From Intestinibaculum porci (GTDB lineage: Bacteria > Bacillota_I > Bacilli_A > Erysipelotrichales > Coprobacillaceae), in NCBI RefSeq assembly GCF_003925875.1, contig NZ_AP019309.1, positions 1,488,001 to 1,552,000 of the forward strand: DNA of 64,000 nucleotides. Reading direction: 5' to 3'. Shown here in pieces: positions 26,180-35,730 of this stretch. The position numbers were made by a program, and so were the translations under genes. Below the pieces are notes generated by a model. It made no database searches and had not been told where the DNA came from. It saw only the letters and a list, made by a program, of their open reading frames with translations. Every line of letters starts with the position of its first letter. Position 1 is the first letter of the stretch.

Positions 26180-27052
26180 ATGAACAATCTCATGACTATT
26201 GTCATCGGGGCGTTAGAATTAGGCGGCATCTTCGCCTTACTGGCGCTAGGCTGTTATATCAGTTTTAATGTCCTGGATATCCCCGATTTAACTGTTGATG
26301 GATCATTTACCACCGGCTGTGCCACTTCCGTTGTCATTACGGCGGCGGGGGCCCCAGCCTTGGGGTTAGGGATGGCTTTTATTGCCGGCGCTTTAGCCGG
26401 CTTAGTGACAGCCTTTCTGATGACCAAATTAAAGATCAATGCGATTTTATCCGGGATCTTAACCCAGACCGCCCTTTATTCGGTCAATTTACGTATTCAG
26501 CATCAGACCCCTAATATTTCATTAATGGATGATCATACGGTGTTTACTCCTTTTAACGGGTTTGCTCCTTATGACAAGATCATTTTGATCTATCTGATTG
26601 TCATTGTGATTGTCTTGCTGATGAATTATTTCCTCAAGACGCAGATGGGTTTAGCGCTTCGAGCTTGCGGCGATAATGAAGATATGGTCAGAGCCAGCTC
26701 GATTGATACCGATAAAATGAAAATGATCGGTTTAGCTTTAGCCAATGGTTTAGTGGGCTTAAGCGGCGCCCTCTACACTCAGCAGCAGGGCTATTCTGAT
26801 ATCACTTCAGGGATCGGGATGATGGTCATCGGTTTAGCTTCCATTATTATCGGACAGACGTTTATTCGTTCAACGCGCATTTCGTTAACCTTAGTGGCGG
26901 CGGTTGTCGGTGCGATTATCTATCGTTTTATCTTAACCTTCGCGATTATGGCTGGGGTCCCATCAGGCGATCTGAACTTATTATCAAGTGCCATCGTCAT
27001 TGTGGCCATTGCCATTCCAATTCTCAAAAGGAGGAAAGTCAAAAATGCTTAA
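26180..27052 (+). CDS. trpY: ABC transporter permease, TrpY-like
   Basis: 290 residues with about eight hydrophobic helices of the branched-chain-amino-acid-type permease fold (VLDIPDLTVDGSFTTG, GLALRACGDNEDMVRASSID, GLSGALYTQQQGYSD). It forms the membrane channel for the TrpX-like binding protein. The last 8 nt overlap the ATPase gene. Confidence 0.83.
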   Translation: MNNLMTIVIGALELGGIFALLALGCYISFNVLDIPDLTVDGSFTTGCATSVVITAAGAPALGLGMAFIAGALAGLVTAFLMTKLKINAILSGILTQTALYSVNLRIQHQTPNISLMDDHTVFTPFNGFAPYDKIILIYLIVIVIVLLMNYFLKTQMGLALRACGDNEDMVRASSIDTDKMKMIGLALANGLVGLSGALYTQQQGYSDITSGIGMMVIGLASIIIGQTFIRSTRISLTLVAAVVGAIIYRFILTFAIMAGVPSGDLNLLSSAIVIVAIAIPILKRRKVKNA

Positions 27053-27830
27053 AGTTGATGATGTATCGGTGATTTTTAATGAAGGCACCGTCAATGAAAA
27101 ACGCGCCCTTTCCCATATGAGTTTTGAACTCAATGAAGGTGACTTCGTCACCATTATTGGTTCTAATGGGGCCGGGAAATCGACACTTTTCTCCGCTATT
27201 TCCGGAGCGGTCGATATTAATGAGGGAGCAGTGATCCTCGATCATAAAGATATGACTCATGAAAAAGAATATATCCGCTCGCGTGCTATTGGACGATTAT
27301 TTCAGGATCCATTAAAAGGCACGGCGCCACATATGACAATTGAAGAAAACTTAGCGTTAAGTTATTCGCGCGGCAAGCATTTCTCTTTAAGACCGGTGTC
27401 GAAGAAAGATCGACAGGTCTTCATCGATCGCTTAAAAGCGTTAGATTTAGGCTTAGAAGATCGTTTAACCACAAAGGTTGGCACATTATCCGGCGGTCAG
27501 CGTCAGGCCTTAACCTTATTAATGGCCACGATTGTGACACCGAAGTTATTATTACTTGATGAACATACAGCCGCTTTAGATCCGGCAACGAGTCAGAAAG
27601 TGTTAAACTTATCGATGAAAATTGCCCAGGAACATCATATAACCACGATGATGATTACCCATAATATGGAAGATGCCTTAAAGTATGGCAATCGTACCTT
27701 TATTATGAATAATGGCCAGGTGGTTTTAGAACTGAATCAGGAGGAAAAAGCGCATATGAGCGTTAATGATTTAGTTGAGAAGTTCTTATCGGTAGCGAGT
27801 GCCAGTGATGAAATGCTGCTAAGAAAATAA
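27045..27830 (+). CDS. trpZ: ABC transporter ATP-binding protein, TrpZ-like
   Basis: 261 residues from the ATG at 27045, where AGGAGG lies upstream inside the permease gene. Walker A GSNGAGKS, signature LSGGQRQAL, Walker B LLLLDEHTA, and a switch His in MITHNMEDA. It powers the TrpXYZ-type uptake system. Confidence 0.87.
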   Translation: MLKVDDVSVIFNEGTVNEKRALSHMSFELNEGDFVTIIGSNGAGKSTLFSAISGAVDINEGAVILDHKDMTHEKEYIRSRAIGRLFQDPLKGTAPHMTIEENLALSYSRGKHFSLRPVSKKDRQVFIDRLKALDLGLEDRLTTKVGTLSGGQRQALTLLMATIVTPKLLLLDEHTAALDPATSQKVLNLSMKIAQEHHITTMMITHNMEDALKYGNRTFIMNNGQVVLELNQEEKAHMSVNDLVEKFLSVASASDEMLLRK

Positions 27831-27835
27831 GTAAA

Positions 27836-27862
27836 AGACCCATAATCTGGGCCTTTTTTTAA
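27836..27862. terminator. Bidirectional terminator between trpZ-like and rpiR-like genes
   Basis: GACCCA and TGGGCC form an imperfect stem (one mismatch) with T7 to the right and, on the other strand, a T-rich run. Confidence 0.6.
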
Positions 27863-28641
27863 TCTTCGGTTAAATAATATTGCTGGAAATACTGAAGTCG
27901 GACTAAATCAAAGATGGCCATTAACTGATAGTTAAATTCTACGCTATCAAACTTACCTGGCAAAACTAAGACTTTGGTATGGGCATCTGCTAAATCGCGA
28001 TACTTTTTATTTTGTGTAAGCAACACCGAATAAGCATTTTCAATATGGGCATCCGCCATGGATTTCTTCATAGAATTAAAAGCGCGTCCCGTGCCGCTGA
28101 TGACAATAACCACATCATCTTTGGTAAACGTCATCGGATTGTAGCTATGATACTGGATAAATGGTTTGCCAAAGGTAATCATATCTGTCTGTAATTCAAC
28201 GGATAAGGAGAGGGGATAGAGAGCCCCCATGACAATAATCCGTTTTGACGCAAAGAACTTTTTACAAATCTCAGAAACCAAATCCTGCAGCTCTTTTTCT
28301 TCAATAGTCATATCCATCTTCTTTAAGAATTCCTGTGGTTTGACATCAAAAAGACGGACACGAATTTGATTGAGGCGAGTCTGATAATCACTATAGAGTC
28401 TGAGTTTAAATTCTTCGTAATTGTCATAACCAAAGGCGCCCATAAAAGCTTCTAAATCTGTTTTCTGGAAAGGCCCTTCCTGAAGAAATGTCTCTTCACT
28501 CATGTTTTCGATCTCTAGGTAATGATCGATTATAAAAGCCCCAATTTTATAATAAAAATCATTAAAGAGGGTTCCATTCATATAAGTTAGGATTCGACTC
28601 AGTAATAAATTCTGATTGACTTTCATCGCCATAACATTCAC
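27859..28641 (-). CDS. MurR/RpiR family transcriptional regulator with SIS domain
   Basis: 260 residues. The N-terminal about 90 residues take the position of the RpiR helix-turn-helix but diverge from it. Residues 125-250 form a SIS sugar-phosphate isomerase domain (KRIIVMGALYPLSLSVELQTDM, DVVIVISGTGRAFNSMKK). The family senses phosphosugars. AAAGGA is 5 nt before the chosen ATG. Its target is not evident nearby. Confidence 0.7.
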   Translation of the reverse strand: MNVMAMKVNQNLLLSRILTYMNGTLFNDFYYKIGAFIIDHYLEIENMSEETFLQEGPFQKTDLEAFMGAFGYDNYEEFKLRLYSDYQTRLNQIRVRLFDVKPQEFLKKMDMTIEEKELQDLVSEICKKFFASKRIIVMGALYPLSLSVELQTDMITFGKPFIQYHSYNPMTFTKDDVVIVISGTGRAFNSMKKSMADAHIENAYSVLLTQNKKYRDLADAHTKVLVLPGKFDSVEFNYQLMAIFDLVRLQYFQQYYLTED

Positions 28642-28762
28642 ATCCTTTACTCTATGATATCACAAATAAAGGACAATTTGAAAGTGTTTTCATCTCGTGA
28701 GTGATGGATTGTTTGTTTTCATTACCCTGTAATTTCTATATAATGGTAGTCAGGTGATGAAT

Positions 28763-29047
28763 ATGCGCATACGCGAAATGAAATTAGAGGATATTACATA
28801 TCAATATACAGAGTATCCAAGAAGTCTTTATGATTCTGTTAAACGCATCGGTTTTAGTTTTCCGATTACCTTGCGGGTCGAAGGAGATCGTTATCTTTGC
28901 CTTGATGGTCATAAGCGGTTATCCGTTTTACATGATCTATTAGTGGAAGATCCGGCTTATAAAAGGGGCGATCGCGTCAAGGTGATTATTAAAAATAATG
29001 GCGATGAACGTTCGAATGACTGTTCCCGAGGGAGAAATACCCATTGA
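28763..29047 (+). CDS. Small ParB-like N-terminal domain protein
   Basis: 94 residues from the ATG at 28763 (AGGTGA upstream). IREMKLEDITYQY then YDSVKRIGFSFPITLR and YLCLDGHKRLSVL match the ParB/Srx fold, including the GxxR-like GHKR segment that binds nucleotide in ParB. No helix-turn-helix follows, so it is not a partition protein. It overlaps the pseudouridine synthase gene by 4 nt and starts a run of closely spaced genes up to the RNA methyltransferase. Confidence 0.6.
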   Translation: MRIREMKLEDITYQYTEYPRSLYDSVKRIGFSFPITLRVEGDRYLCLDGHKRLSVLHDLLVEDPAYKRGDRVKVIIKNNGDERSNDCSRGRNTH

Positions 29048-29727
29048 AAGCATCAGAGATTCTCATCCTTAATAAACAAGGAACCAAAAAACAGGTAAAG
29101 AAAGCGATCAAGGCAGGAAAAGTTATTTATAATGGTCAAACATTAGCTGAAGATATTGAGATTGAAGAGGGCTTATTAACGTGCCAAGGACATGTCATGG
29201 ATTTGCATCCTTTAAAATATTATATACTAAATAAACCTACAGGTTATATCTGTGATGCCAAAAGTACAAAGTATGTTCCTGTTGATACCTTATTGCCCGC
29301 TAAGCAATTACACTATGTTGGGCGTTTAGATCAGAATACAACAGGATTATTACTTGTCACCAATGATCTGAAATTGCGTAAGAAACTCATCTTACCAAGT
29401 TACCATGTTGAGAAAACTTATGCCTTTTCCTGTCTTTATCCTTTAACGCAAGAAGATCTCAATTTCTTTGAAGAAGGCATCATTATAGATCATCAGGTCC
29501 GCTGTCAGAGCGCAAAGGTGATCCTCTCTGATGCAACCCATGGGACAATCACAATTCATGAAGGGAAATATCATGAAATTCGAAAGATGTTTTTATCGTT
29601 AGATAATCAGATTGTCACTTTAAAAAGGATTGCATTTGGTCCTTTATCATTAGGATTATTACCAGAAGGGGACTATCGTCCCTTAACGCAAGAAGAAATC
29701 ATGGCTTTAAAGGAGGCGGTCTCATGA
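29044..29727 (+). CDS. Pseudouridine synthase, RsuA/RluB/RluE/RluF family
   Basis: 227 residues from a TTG start at 29044; no ATG exists near the conserved N-terminus and a GAGGGAG site lies upstream. An S4 RNA-binding domain (1-58) precedes the catalytic domain with GRLDQNTTGLLLVTND (catalytic Asp) and KYHEIRKM. It modifies rRNA uridine to pseudouridine; the exact site is not deducible. Confidence 0.88.
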   Translation: MKASEILILNKQGTKKQVKKAIKAGKVIYNGQTLAEDIEIEEGLLTCQGHVMDLHPLKYYILNKPTGYICDAKSTKYVPVDTLLPAKQLHYVGRLDQNTTGLLLVTNDLKLRKKLILPSYHVEKTYAFSCLYPLTQEDLNFFEEGIIIDHQVRCQSAKVILSDATHGTITIHEGKYHEIRKMFLSLDNQIVTLKRIAFGPLSLGLLPEGDYRPLTQEEIMALKEAVS

Positions 29728-29963
29728 TTGAAGAATTAGATGTCCATGGCTTAAGCGTTGCTGAAGCGCGCAGTCTGATCGACAAAGCCCTTAAATCATT
29801 AAAAAAAGAAACCTGTGTTTTACGGATCATTCATGGCTACAGCCATGGTGATGCGATTGGTAAAATGGTGCGCTCGCGTTATCGTAAACATCCCAAAATA
29901 GAGCGGGTGGAACTATCGATGAATCAGGGGATCACGGATTTGATCATTAGGAGGATACTATAA
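29724..29963 (+). CDS. Stand-alone Smr domain protein
   Basis: 79 residues: LDVHGLSVAEARSLIDKAL with the LDxHG motif, and RIIHGYSHGDAIG with the HGxG-like motif of the small MutS-related (Smr) nuclease domain. No MutS portion. 4-nt overlap with the pseudouridine synthase gene and 1-nt contact with pepD, so translationally coupled. Smr proteins act in RNA cleavage at collided ribosomes or in DNA repair; here undetermined. Confidence 0.85.
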   Translation: MIEELDVHGLSVAEARSLIDKALKSLKKETCVLRIIHGYSHGDAIGKMVRSRYRKHPKIERVELSMNQGITDLIIRRIL

Positions 29964-31378
29964 TGCTGGAAAGAAAAGCTGATTACTACTTTAAAAAAAT
30001 TACATCTATTCCACATGGCTCATATCATGAAGCCTGGCTAGCCGATTATATTGCTTATTTCTGTGATGAACATGATTATCGTTATGTGCGTGATGAAATG
30101 AGCAATATGGTTGTTTATGCCCCGGCTACTAAAGGCTATGAAAAACATGAACCGGTCGCTTTGCAGGCCCACTTAGATATGGTTTGTGAAAGTAAGCCAG
30201 GAAAAGTCTTTGATTTTGACAATGAACCGATTCCTCTAAAAAAAGCGAAAGGGTATTATTTTGCGGACGGTACCACATTAGGAGCTGATGATGCTGCTGG
30301 CGTCGCTATTATTTTAGCCATCTTAGATGAATGTCCGCCTCATCCTGATTTAACTTGTATTTTCACCGTTCAGGAAGAAGTCGGCTTACTTGGCGTGAAC
30401 GCTTTAGATCAGTCATTAATCAATGTGAAAAAACTGATCTCTTTAGATGATGATCAGTTTGGTGTCACCACTATTTCCTGTGCCGGCTCCCGTTATGTTC
30501 GTTTAAAGAAAGATCTTCATCCCGAAGAAAATCGTGATCCTGCTTATCGTTTAACAGTTTCAGGCTTATTAGGGGGTCATTCTGGTGATGAAATCGCCCA
30601 TGGCCGCGCCAATGCGGCACTCTTAGTTGCCAGATTACTCAAACATCTTTTAGATGAAGGTTTCGATGTCCGTCTAGCGAAACTCTATGCCGGTCAGAAA
30701 CCGAATGCGATTCCTAACTTTGGGGAAGCAGTCTTTGCAAGTATCAGTTCTGATGATCATTTACAAGACAGTTTAGAAGAATGTTTTGCCTTGATTCAGG
30801 GAGAATATCCAAATGATTCCAACATTAAAATGTCTTTTGAAGAAGTAGAATGGAATGATGTTTATCCTGGTGATGAAAGTGATGCCATTATCAACGCCAT
30901 TTATTTAAATCCTAATGGCGTCATGACGATGTCTCCAGAGATTAAAGGGCATCCTTTAACGTCATTAAACTTAGGCATCGCTAATACGGAAAATCATGTC
31001 GCTACGCTCCATTACTGCGTGCGCGCGGAAAATGATAATGAAAAAGATTTTGTCTGTGATCGTTTATCAACATTAGGCTATCTCTTTGGCTTTTCAGTGG
31101 AAGAGTTTGCGAATGCCGGCGGCTGGCGTTATGAGAAGCACTCACCGCTGCGTAAGCAGGTGAAGAGTCTCTATAAACAAATGTTTAAAAAGCAGATGAA
31201 AGAAGTGGCGATGCATGCTGGCTTAGAAGCCGGGATCTTCAAAGCTGCGCATCCGGATTTAGATATTGTCACCTTAGGGGCGCAGTTAGAACATATTCAT
31301 ACCTATCATGAACGGATGAATATTCAGTCATTTCATGATTTATACCGTTTTGTAAAGAAACTATTAGGAGAATTATAA
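29963..31378 (+). CDS. pepD: Aminoacyl-histidine dipeptidase (M20 family)
   Basis: 471 residues. Metal-site motifs ALQAHLDMVCE (His-x-Asp) and TTLGADDAAGVAIILAIL, catalytic Glu pair in TVQEEVGLLG, and GLLGGHSGDEIAHGRANA in the dimerisation domain. It hydrolyses dipeptides including Xaa-His. The stop overlaps the start of the RNA methyltransferase gene. Confidence 0.92.
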   Translation: MLERKADYYFKKITSIPHGSYHEAWLADYIAYFCDEHDYRYVRDEMSNMVVYAPATKGYEKHEPVALQAHLDMVCESKPGKVFDFDNEPIPLKKAKGYYFADGTTLGADDAAGVAIILAILDECPPHPDLTCIFTVQEEVGLLGVNALDQSLINVKKLISLDDDQFGVTTISCAGSRYVRLKKDLHPEENRDPAYRLTVSGLLGGHSGDEIAHGRANAALLVARLLKHLLDEGFDVRLAKLYAGQKPNAIPNFGEAVFASISSDDHLQDSLEECFALIQGEYPNDSNIKMSFEEVEWNDVYPGDESDAIINAIYLNPNGVMTMSPEIKGHPLTSLNLGIANTENHVATLHYCVRAENDNEKDFVCDRLSTLGYLFGFSVEEFANAGGWRYEKHSPLRKQVKSLYKQMFKKQMKEVAMHAGLEAGIFKAAHPDLDIVTLGAQLEHIHTYHERMNIQSFHDLYRFVKKLLGEL

Positions 31379-32508
31379 TGAATTGTACGATTGCGAAAAA
31401 GTGTGGGGGCTGTGCTTATATTAATAACCCTTATGCTTACTCTTTAGAAAAAAAGAATCAGGCTATGCAAAAACTCTTTGCTCCATTACATATAAAGGTC
31501 CATCCGATTGTCGGAATGAAAGATCCTTATGGCTATCGCAATAAAGTGATTGTGGCATTTAATAAGAACTATGAATATGGTCTTTATGAAGAAAATAGCC
31601 ATCGCGTTATTCCTTATACCCATTGTTTACTTCATGATGAGGAAAGTGATGCCATTATTCAAAAGATTGCTTTTCTTTTTAAAAAATATCATGTCTCGAT
31701 CTACGATGAAAAACGCCATCGCGGAGATATTCGTCATGTCTTACTGAGAAGGGGTGCTGTTTCAAAACAGTATCTCGTTACGATTGTCTCTGCCAATCCA
31801 GTTTTTAAAGGATCAAAAAACTTCTGTAATAGTTTAGTGAAGACTTTTCCTCATATTCAATCCATTGTTCTCAATATCAATAAAAGACAGACATCGATCG
31901 TCTTAGGGCAGGAAGAAAAAGTACTTTATGGCAAAGGCTATATCGTTGATACGTTATGTAATCTGACTTTTAAGATTTCTTCTCAGTCTTTCTATCAGAT
32001 CAATCATGATCAGTGTGAAGCCTTATATACCAAAGCTTTATCTTTATTGCCAGATACCATTGATACCCTTTATGATACCTATTGCGGGATTGGGACAATT
32101 GGTTTAATTGGCTCACGTAAAGCTAAACAGGTGATTGGTATTGAAAGAAATAAAGATGCCATCAAGGATGCTAATACCAATAAGAAGATGAATAAGATTA
32201 ATCATATTTCTTTCCTCTGTGATGATGCAACGGACTTTATGGTCAAAGCCGCCCGCAGCCATGAACATGTTGATGCGTTAATTATGGATCCGCCTCGCAG
32301 CGGTTCCACGTCGGCTTTTATAAAAGCCGCGGCTTCTTTAAGTCCCCAGTATATTCTTTATATTTCCTGCGGTCCAGAAACCCAGATGCGTGATTTACAG
32401 CTTTTTAAGAAGTATGGCTATGTGTCTCATGATGTCTATCCTTTTGATTTATTTCCTCATACGAAGCATGTGGAGACGGTAGTATTGATGTCAAGAAAAG
32501 ATAAATAA
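31378..32508 (+). CDS. rlmCD: 23S rRNA (uracil-C5) methyltransferase, RlmCD/RumA type
   Basis: 376 residues. The cluster CTIAKKCGGCAY supplies the iron-sulphur cysteines, with no TRAM domain ahead of it, so it is shorter than the usual 450. SAM-binding YDTYCGIGTIGLIG, DPPRSG, and the nucleophile in YISCGPETQMRDL are present. The 3' end (from 32467) encodes HVETVVLMSRK, the conserved target of integrating elements in many Bacillota. A resistance island is inserted right here, and a second copy of this end lies at 40704. Confidence 0.88.
   Translation: MNCTIAKKCGGCAYINNPYAYSLEKKNQAMQKLFAPLHIKVHPIVGMKDPYGYRNKVIVAFNKNYEYGLYEENSHRVIPYTHCLLHDEESDAIIQKIAFLFKKYHVSIYDEKRHRGDIRHVLLRRGAVSKQYLVTIVSANPVFKGSKNFCNSLVKTFPHIQSIVLNINKRQTSIVLGQEEKVLYGKGYIVDTLCNLTFKISSQSFYQINHDQCEALYTKALSLLPDTIDTLYDTYCGIGTIGLIGSRKAKQVIGIERNKDAIKDANTNKKMNKINHISFLCDDATDFMVKAARSHEHVDALIMDPPRSGSTSAFIKAAASLSPQYILYISCGPETQMRDLQLFKKYGYVSHDVYPFDLFPHTKHVETVVLMSRKDK
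32467..32499 (+). repeat. attL: 3' end of rlmCD at the left border of the island
   Basis: 33 nt beginning CATGTGGAGACGGTAGT. 28 of 33 positions equal those at 40704-40736; the differences are synonymous or third-position changes, as expected for recombination between a host and an incoming rumA end. Confidence 0.75.
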
Positions 32509-32756
32509 GTGCCAGAAAGTGCCGTATTTCCGGGCTTTTCCGGCATTTGACTATCAGAGGACAACGGCGGATACAGCTTCGAAATTAACTCCGTGGGAAT
32601 ATATCAACGCCAATATTCGGTAGGGTCGAGTAGCCGGTTTGGATGTCATGAAATTGAGTTAGTGATATGGATGTTTTGCGATAGGGTTGCGGCAGTGGTT
32701 TGGATAACACAGGGTTGAGGCTGCGATATAGGTGTGGGAGCGGAAAATTAGTTAGG
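32509..32756 (+). other. Left end of the island, no gene
   Basis: The first 60 nt hold a TGCCG/CGGCA hairpin (32519-32548) with T runs, possibly a terminator carried in with the element. The rest has no supported ORF; the open frame from 32700 here lacks a ribosome-binding site. Confidence 0.5.
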
Positions 32757-33443
32757 ATGCTTTTTGATTTAAGGACATGTAATTCCGCATACAGATTTGT
32801 TCTGGATTGTCTGAATATGACGCCAGATGAGTTTATAACAGAATTCACGATAGAAAGTGAAGGCGATTTTGAACTTTTTTGGGAGAGAAACATCCAAAGA
32901 ATACTGAACATCGATATTTCTCAACTTAGGATATTAGCTTTTCATGTTCTGGGTTCGTTGGACTGTTGTGAAGAAATTAAAAAGAACAGCCTTTGGAATC
33001 TTCAAATGGTACTGAGTGGAGATACTATATTATCAAGGATTCTGAAAGAACACGGCATTCGTTTTGATATCACAAATAAGTTACTTTATGCAGGGTCAAA
33101 AAAATATGATATAGATTATGGACATTATAGGGGCAGGCAATTTTTGACCGGAAATGAGGAAGTACTTGATAGAATCGCGCATAGAGTATTTTATGATTAT
33201 TGTGTTAATGGATTCCTTGTTAACGACAATGTTTTTAACTACGGCACGCGAATTCATGAAAGGCCAGAGTTCCTGATGTCATTAAGTGATCTTCTACCCG
33301 ATGCGCAAAAAATTGAACAGTACTGGGAGACACATGCTGAGAGCTACAGGGTAGACTTTTTCGTTAAAGAAGTGAAAAAAATTGCAACGGAGATAAATAA
33401 CTTTTTAAACGAGGGGAATTCAGATGAAAGAAAACAAATATGA
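32757..33443 (+). CDS. Hypothetical island protein upstream of the resistance cluster
   Basis: About 228 residues from the ATG at 32757 (start uncertain; ATG at 32814 is an alternative). Soluble, mixed alpha/beta, C-terminal helical. No motif recognised. Overlaps the next methyltransferase gene by 20 nt, and the pair precedes ant(6)-Ia in one transcription unit. Confidence 0.5.
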   Translation: MLFDLRTCNSAYRFVLDCLNMTPDEFITEFTIESEGDFELFWERNIQRILNIDISQLRILAFHVLGSLDCCEEIKKNSLWNLQMVLSGDTILSRILKEHGIRFDITNKLLYAGSKKYDIDYGHYRGRQFLTGNEEVLDRIAHRVFYDYCVNGFLVNDNVFNYGTRIHERPEFLMSLSDLLPDAQKIEQYWETHAESYRVDFFVKEVKKIATEINNFLNEGNSDERKQI

Positions 33444-34158
33444 TGATAATATATTTTTTCAAAAATACAGTCAAATGAGTCGCTCACAGCAGGGACTAGC
33501 CGGTGCAGGAGAATGGGAAACATTGAGAAAGCTGCTGCCGGATTTTAAAGATAAGCGTGTGCTTGATTTAGGATGCGGCTATGGATGGCACTGTATTTAT
33601 GCGATGGAACACGGTGCTTCTTCTGTTGTAGGTGTTGATATTTCTCATAAAATGCTCGAGGTAGCCAAAGAAAAAACACATTTTCCACAGGTTGAATATA
33701 AATGCTGTGCTATAGAAGATGTGGAATTCCCAGAGGAGAGTTTTGATGTAATATTAAGTTCACTTGCGTTTCATTATGTAGCAGATTATGAGATTTTAGT
33801 AAAAAAGATATATAGAATACTGAAGTCTGGTGGTAAGCTAGTTTTTACGGTTGAACATCCTGTTTTTACTGCCTATGGAACACAAGACTGGCATTATAAC
33901 GAAAAAGGAGAAATACTGCATTTTCCGGTGGATAATTATTATTATGAGGGCAAACGGACAGCTATGTTTTTGGAAGAAAAGGTTACAAAATATCATAGAA
34001 CACTGACCACATATCTAAATACACTGCTTTCAAATAGTTTTATAATAAATCAGATTGTGGAGCCACAGCCGCCAGAGAACATGATGGATATTCCGGGGAT
34101 GGCGGATGAAATGCGACGCCCAATGATGCTGATTGTATCGGCAAAAAAGAAGATGTAA
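33424..34158 (+). CDS. Class I SAM-dependent methyltransferase
   Basis: 244 residues. SAM-binding motif I VLDLGCGYGWHCIYA (about 45-59), acidic VVGVDIS, and FDVILSSLAFHYV post-motifs fit the Methyltransf_11 group. An AGGGG site precedes the start. Genes of this type are often found just upstream of ant(6)-type genes in Gram-positive resistance clusters; the substrate is unknown and a resistance role is not implied. Confidence 0.82.
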   Translation: MKENKYDDNIFFQKYSQMSRSQQGLAGAGEWETLRKLLPDFKDKRVLDLGCGYGWHCIYAMEHGASSVVGVDISHKMLEVAKEKTHFPQVEYKCCAIEDVEFPEESFDVILSSLAFHYVADYEILVKKIYRILKSGGKLVFTVEHPVFTAYGTQDWHYNEKGEILHFPVDNYYYEGKRTAMFLEEKVTKYHRTLTTYLNTLLSNSFIINQIVEPQPPENMMDIPGMADEMRRPMMLIVSAKKKM

Positions 34159-34190
34159 TAATATAGAAAAAATAAACGAGGAGTATGTAA

Positions 34191-35099
34191 ATGAGATCAG
34201 AAAAAGAAATGATGGATTTAGTACTTTCTTTAGCAGAACAGGATGAACGTATTCGAATTGTGACCCTTGAGGGGTCACGCGCAAATATTAATATACCTAA
34301 AGATGAATTTCAGGATTATGATATTACATATTTTGTAAGTGATATAGAACCGTTTATATCTAATGATGACTGGCTTAATCAATTTGGGAATATAATAATG
34401 ATGCAAAAGCCGGAGGATATGGAATTATTCCCACCTGAAGAAAAGGGATTTTCCTATCTTATGCTATTTGATGATTACAATAAAATTGATCTTACCTTAT
34501 TGCCCTTGGAAGAGTTAGATAATTACCTAAAGGGCGATAAATTAATAAAGGTTCTAATTGATAAAGATTGTAGAATTAAAAGGGACATAGTTCCGACTGA
34601 TATAGATTATCATGTAAGAAAGCCAAGCGCAAGGGAGTATGATGATTGCTGCAATGAATTTTGGAATGTAACACCTTATGTTATTAAAGGATTGTGCCGT
34701 AAGGAAATTTTATTTGCTATTGATCATTTTAATCAGATTGTTCGCCATGAGCTGCTGAGAATGATATCATGGAAGGTCGGCATCGAAACAGGCTTTAAAT
34801 TAAGTGTAGGCAAGAACTATAAGTTTATTGAAAGGTATATATCCGAGGATTTGTGGGAGAAACTTTTGTCCACCTACCGGATGGATTCCTATGAAAACAT
34901 ATGGGAAGCATTATTTCTATGCCATCAATTGTTCAGGGCGGTATCCGGTGAGGTGGCGGAAAGGCTTCATTATGCCTATCCGGAGTATGATAGGAATATA
35001 ACAAAATATACCAGGGACATGTATAAAAAATACACTGGTAAAACCGGCTGCCTGGATAGCACATATGCCGCTGATATAGAAGAGAGGCGGGAACAGTGA
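34191..35099 (+). CDS. ant(6)-Ia: Aminoglycoside 6-adenylyltransferase ANT(6)-Ia
   Basis: 302 residues, full length. Begins MRSEKEMMDLVLSLAEQDER with the nucleotidyltransferase motif VTLEGSRANINIP and YDITYFV acidic pair. Adenylylates streptomycin at position 6. It overlaps sat4 by 4 nt, the classic aadE-sat4-aphA-3 order of Tn5405-like clusters. Confidence 0.95.
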   Translation: MRSEKEMMDLVLSLAEQDERIRIVTLEGSRANINIPKDEFQDYDITYFVSDIEPFISNDDWLNQFGNIIMMQKPEDMELFPPEEKGFSYLMLFDDYNKIDLTLLPLEELDNYLKGDKLIKVLIDKDCRIKRDIVPTDIDYHVRKPSAREYDDCCNEFWNVTPYVIKGLCRKEILFAIDHFNQIVRHELLRMISWKVGIETGFKLSVGKNYKFIERYISEDLWEKLLSTYRMDSYENIWEALFLCHQLFRAVSGEVAERLHYAYPEYDRNITKYTRDMYKKYTGKTGCLDSTYAADIEERREQ

Positions 35100-35638
35100 T
35101 TACAGAAATGAAAGCAGGGCACCTGAAAGATATCGATAAACCCAGCGAACCATTTGAGGTGATAGGTAAGATTATACCGAGGTATGAAAACGAGAATTGG
35201 ACCTTTACAGAATTACTCTATGAAGCGCCATATTTAAAAAGCTACCAAGACGAAGAGGATGAAGAGGATGAGGAGGCAGATTGCCTTGAATATATTGACA
35301 ATACTGATAAGATAATATATCTTTACTACCAAGACGATAAATGCGTCGGAAAAGTTAAACTGCGAAAAAATTGGAACCGGTACGCTTATATAGAAGATAT
35401 CGCCGTATGTAAGGATTTCAGGGGGCAAGGCATAGGCAGCGCGCTTATCAATATATCTATAGAATGGGCAAAGCATAAAAACTTGCATGGACTAATGCTT
35501 GAAACCCAGGACAATAACCTTATAGCTTGTAAATTCTATCATAATTGTGGTTTCAAAATCGGCTCCGTCGATACTATGTTATACGCCAACTTTGAAAACA
35601 ACTTTGAAAAAGCTGTTTTCTGGTATTTAAGGTTTTAG
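35096..35638 (+). CDS. sat4: Streptothricin N-acetyltransferase Sat4
   Basis: 180 residues. GNAT fold with the acetyl-CoA loop CKDFRGQGIGSALI, a run of acidic residues DEEDEEDEEAD before it, and LMLETQDNNLIACKFYHNCGF. Acetylates streptothricin. GTG start overlapping ant(6)-Ia. Confidence 0.95.
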   Translation: MITEMKAGHLKDIDKPSEPFEVIGKIIPRYENENWTFTELLYEAPYLKSYQDEEDEEDEEADCLEYIDNTDKIIYLYYQDDKCVGKVKLRKNWNRYAYIEDIAVCKDFRGQGIGSALINISIEWAKHKNLHGLMLETQDNNLIACKFYHNCGFKIGSVDTMLYANFENNFEKAVFWYLRF

Positions 35639-35730
35639 AATGCAAGGAACAGTGAATTGGAGTTCGTCTTGTTATAATTAGCTTCTTGGGGTATCTTTAA
35701 ATACTGTAGAAAAGAGGAAGGAAATAATAA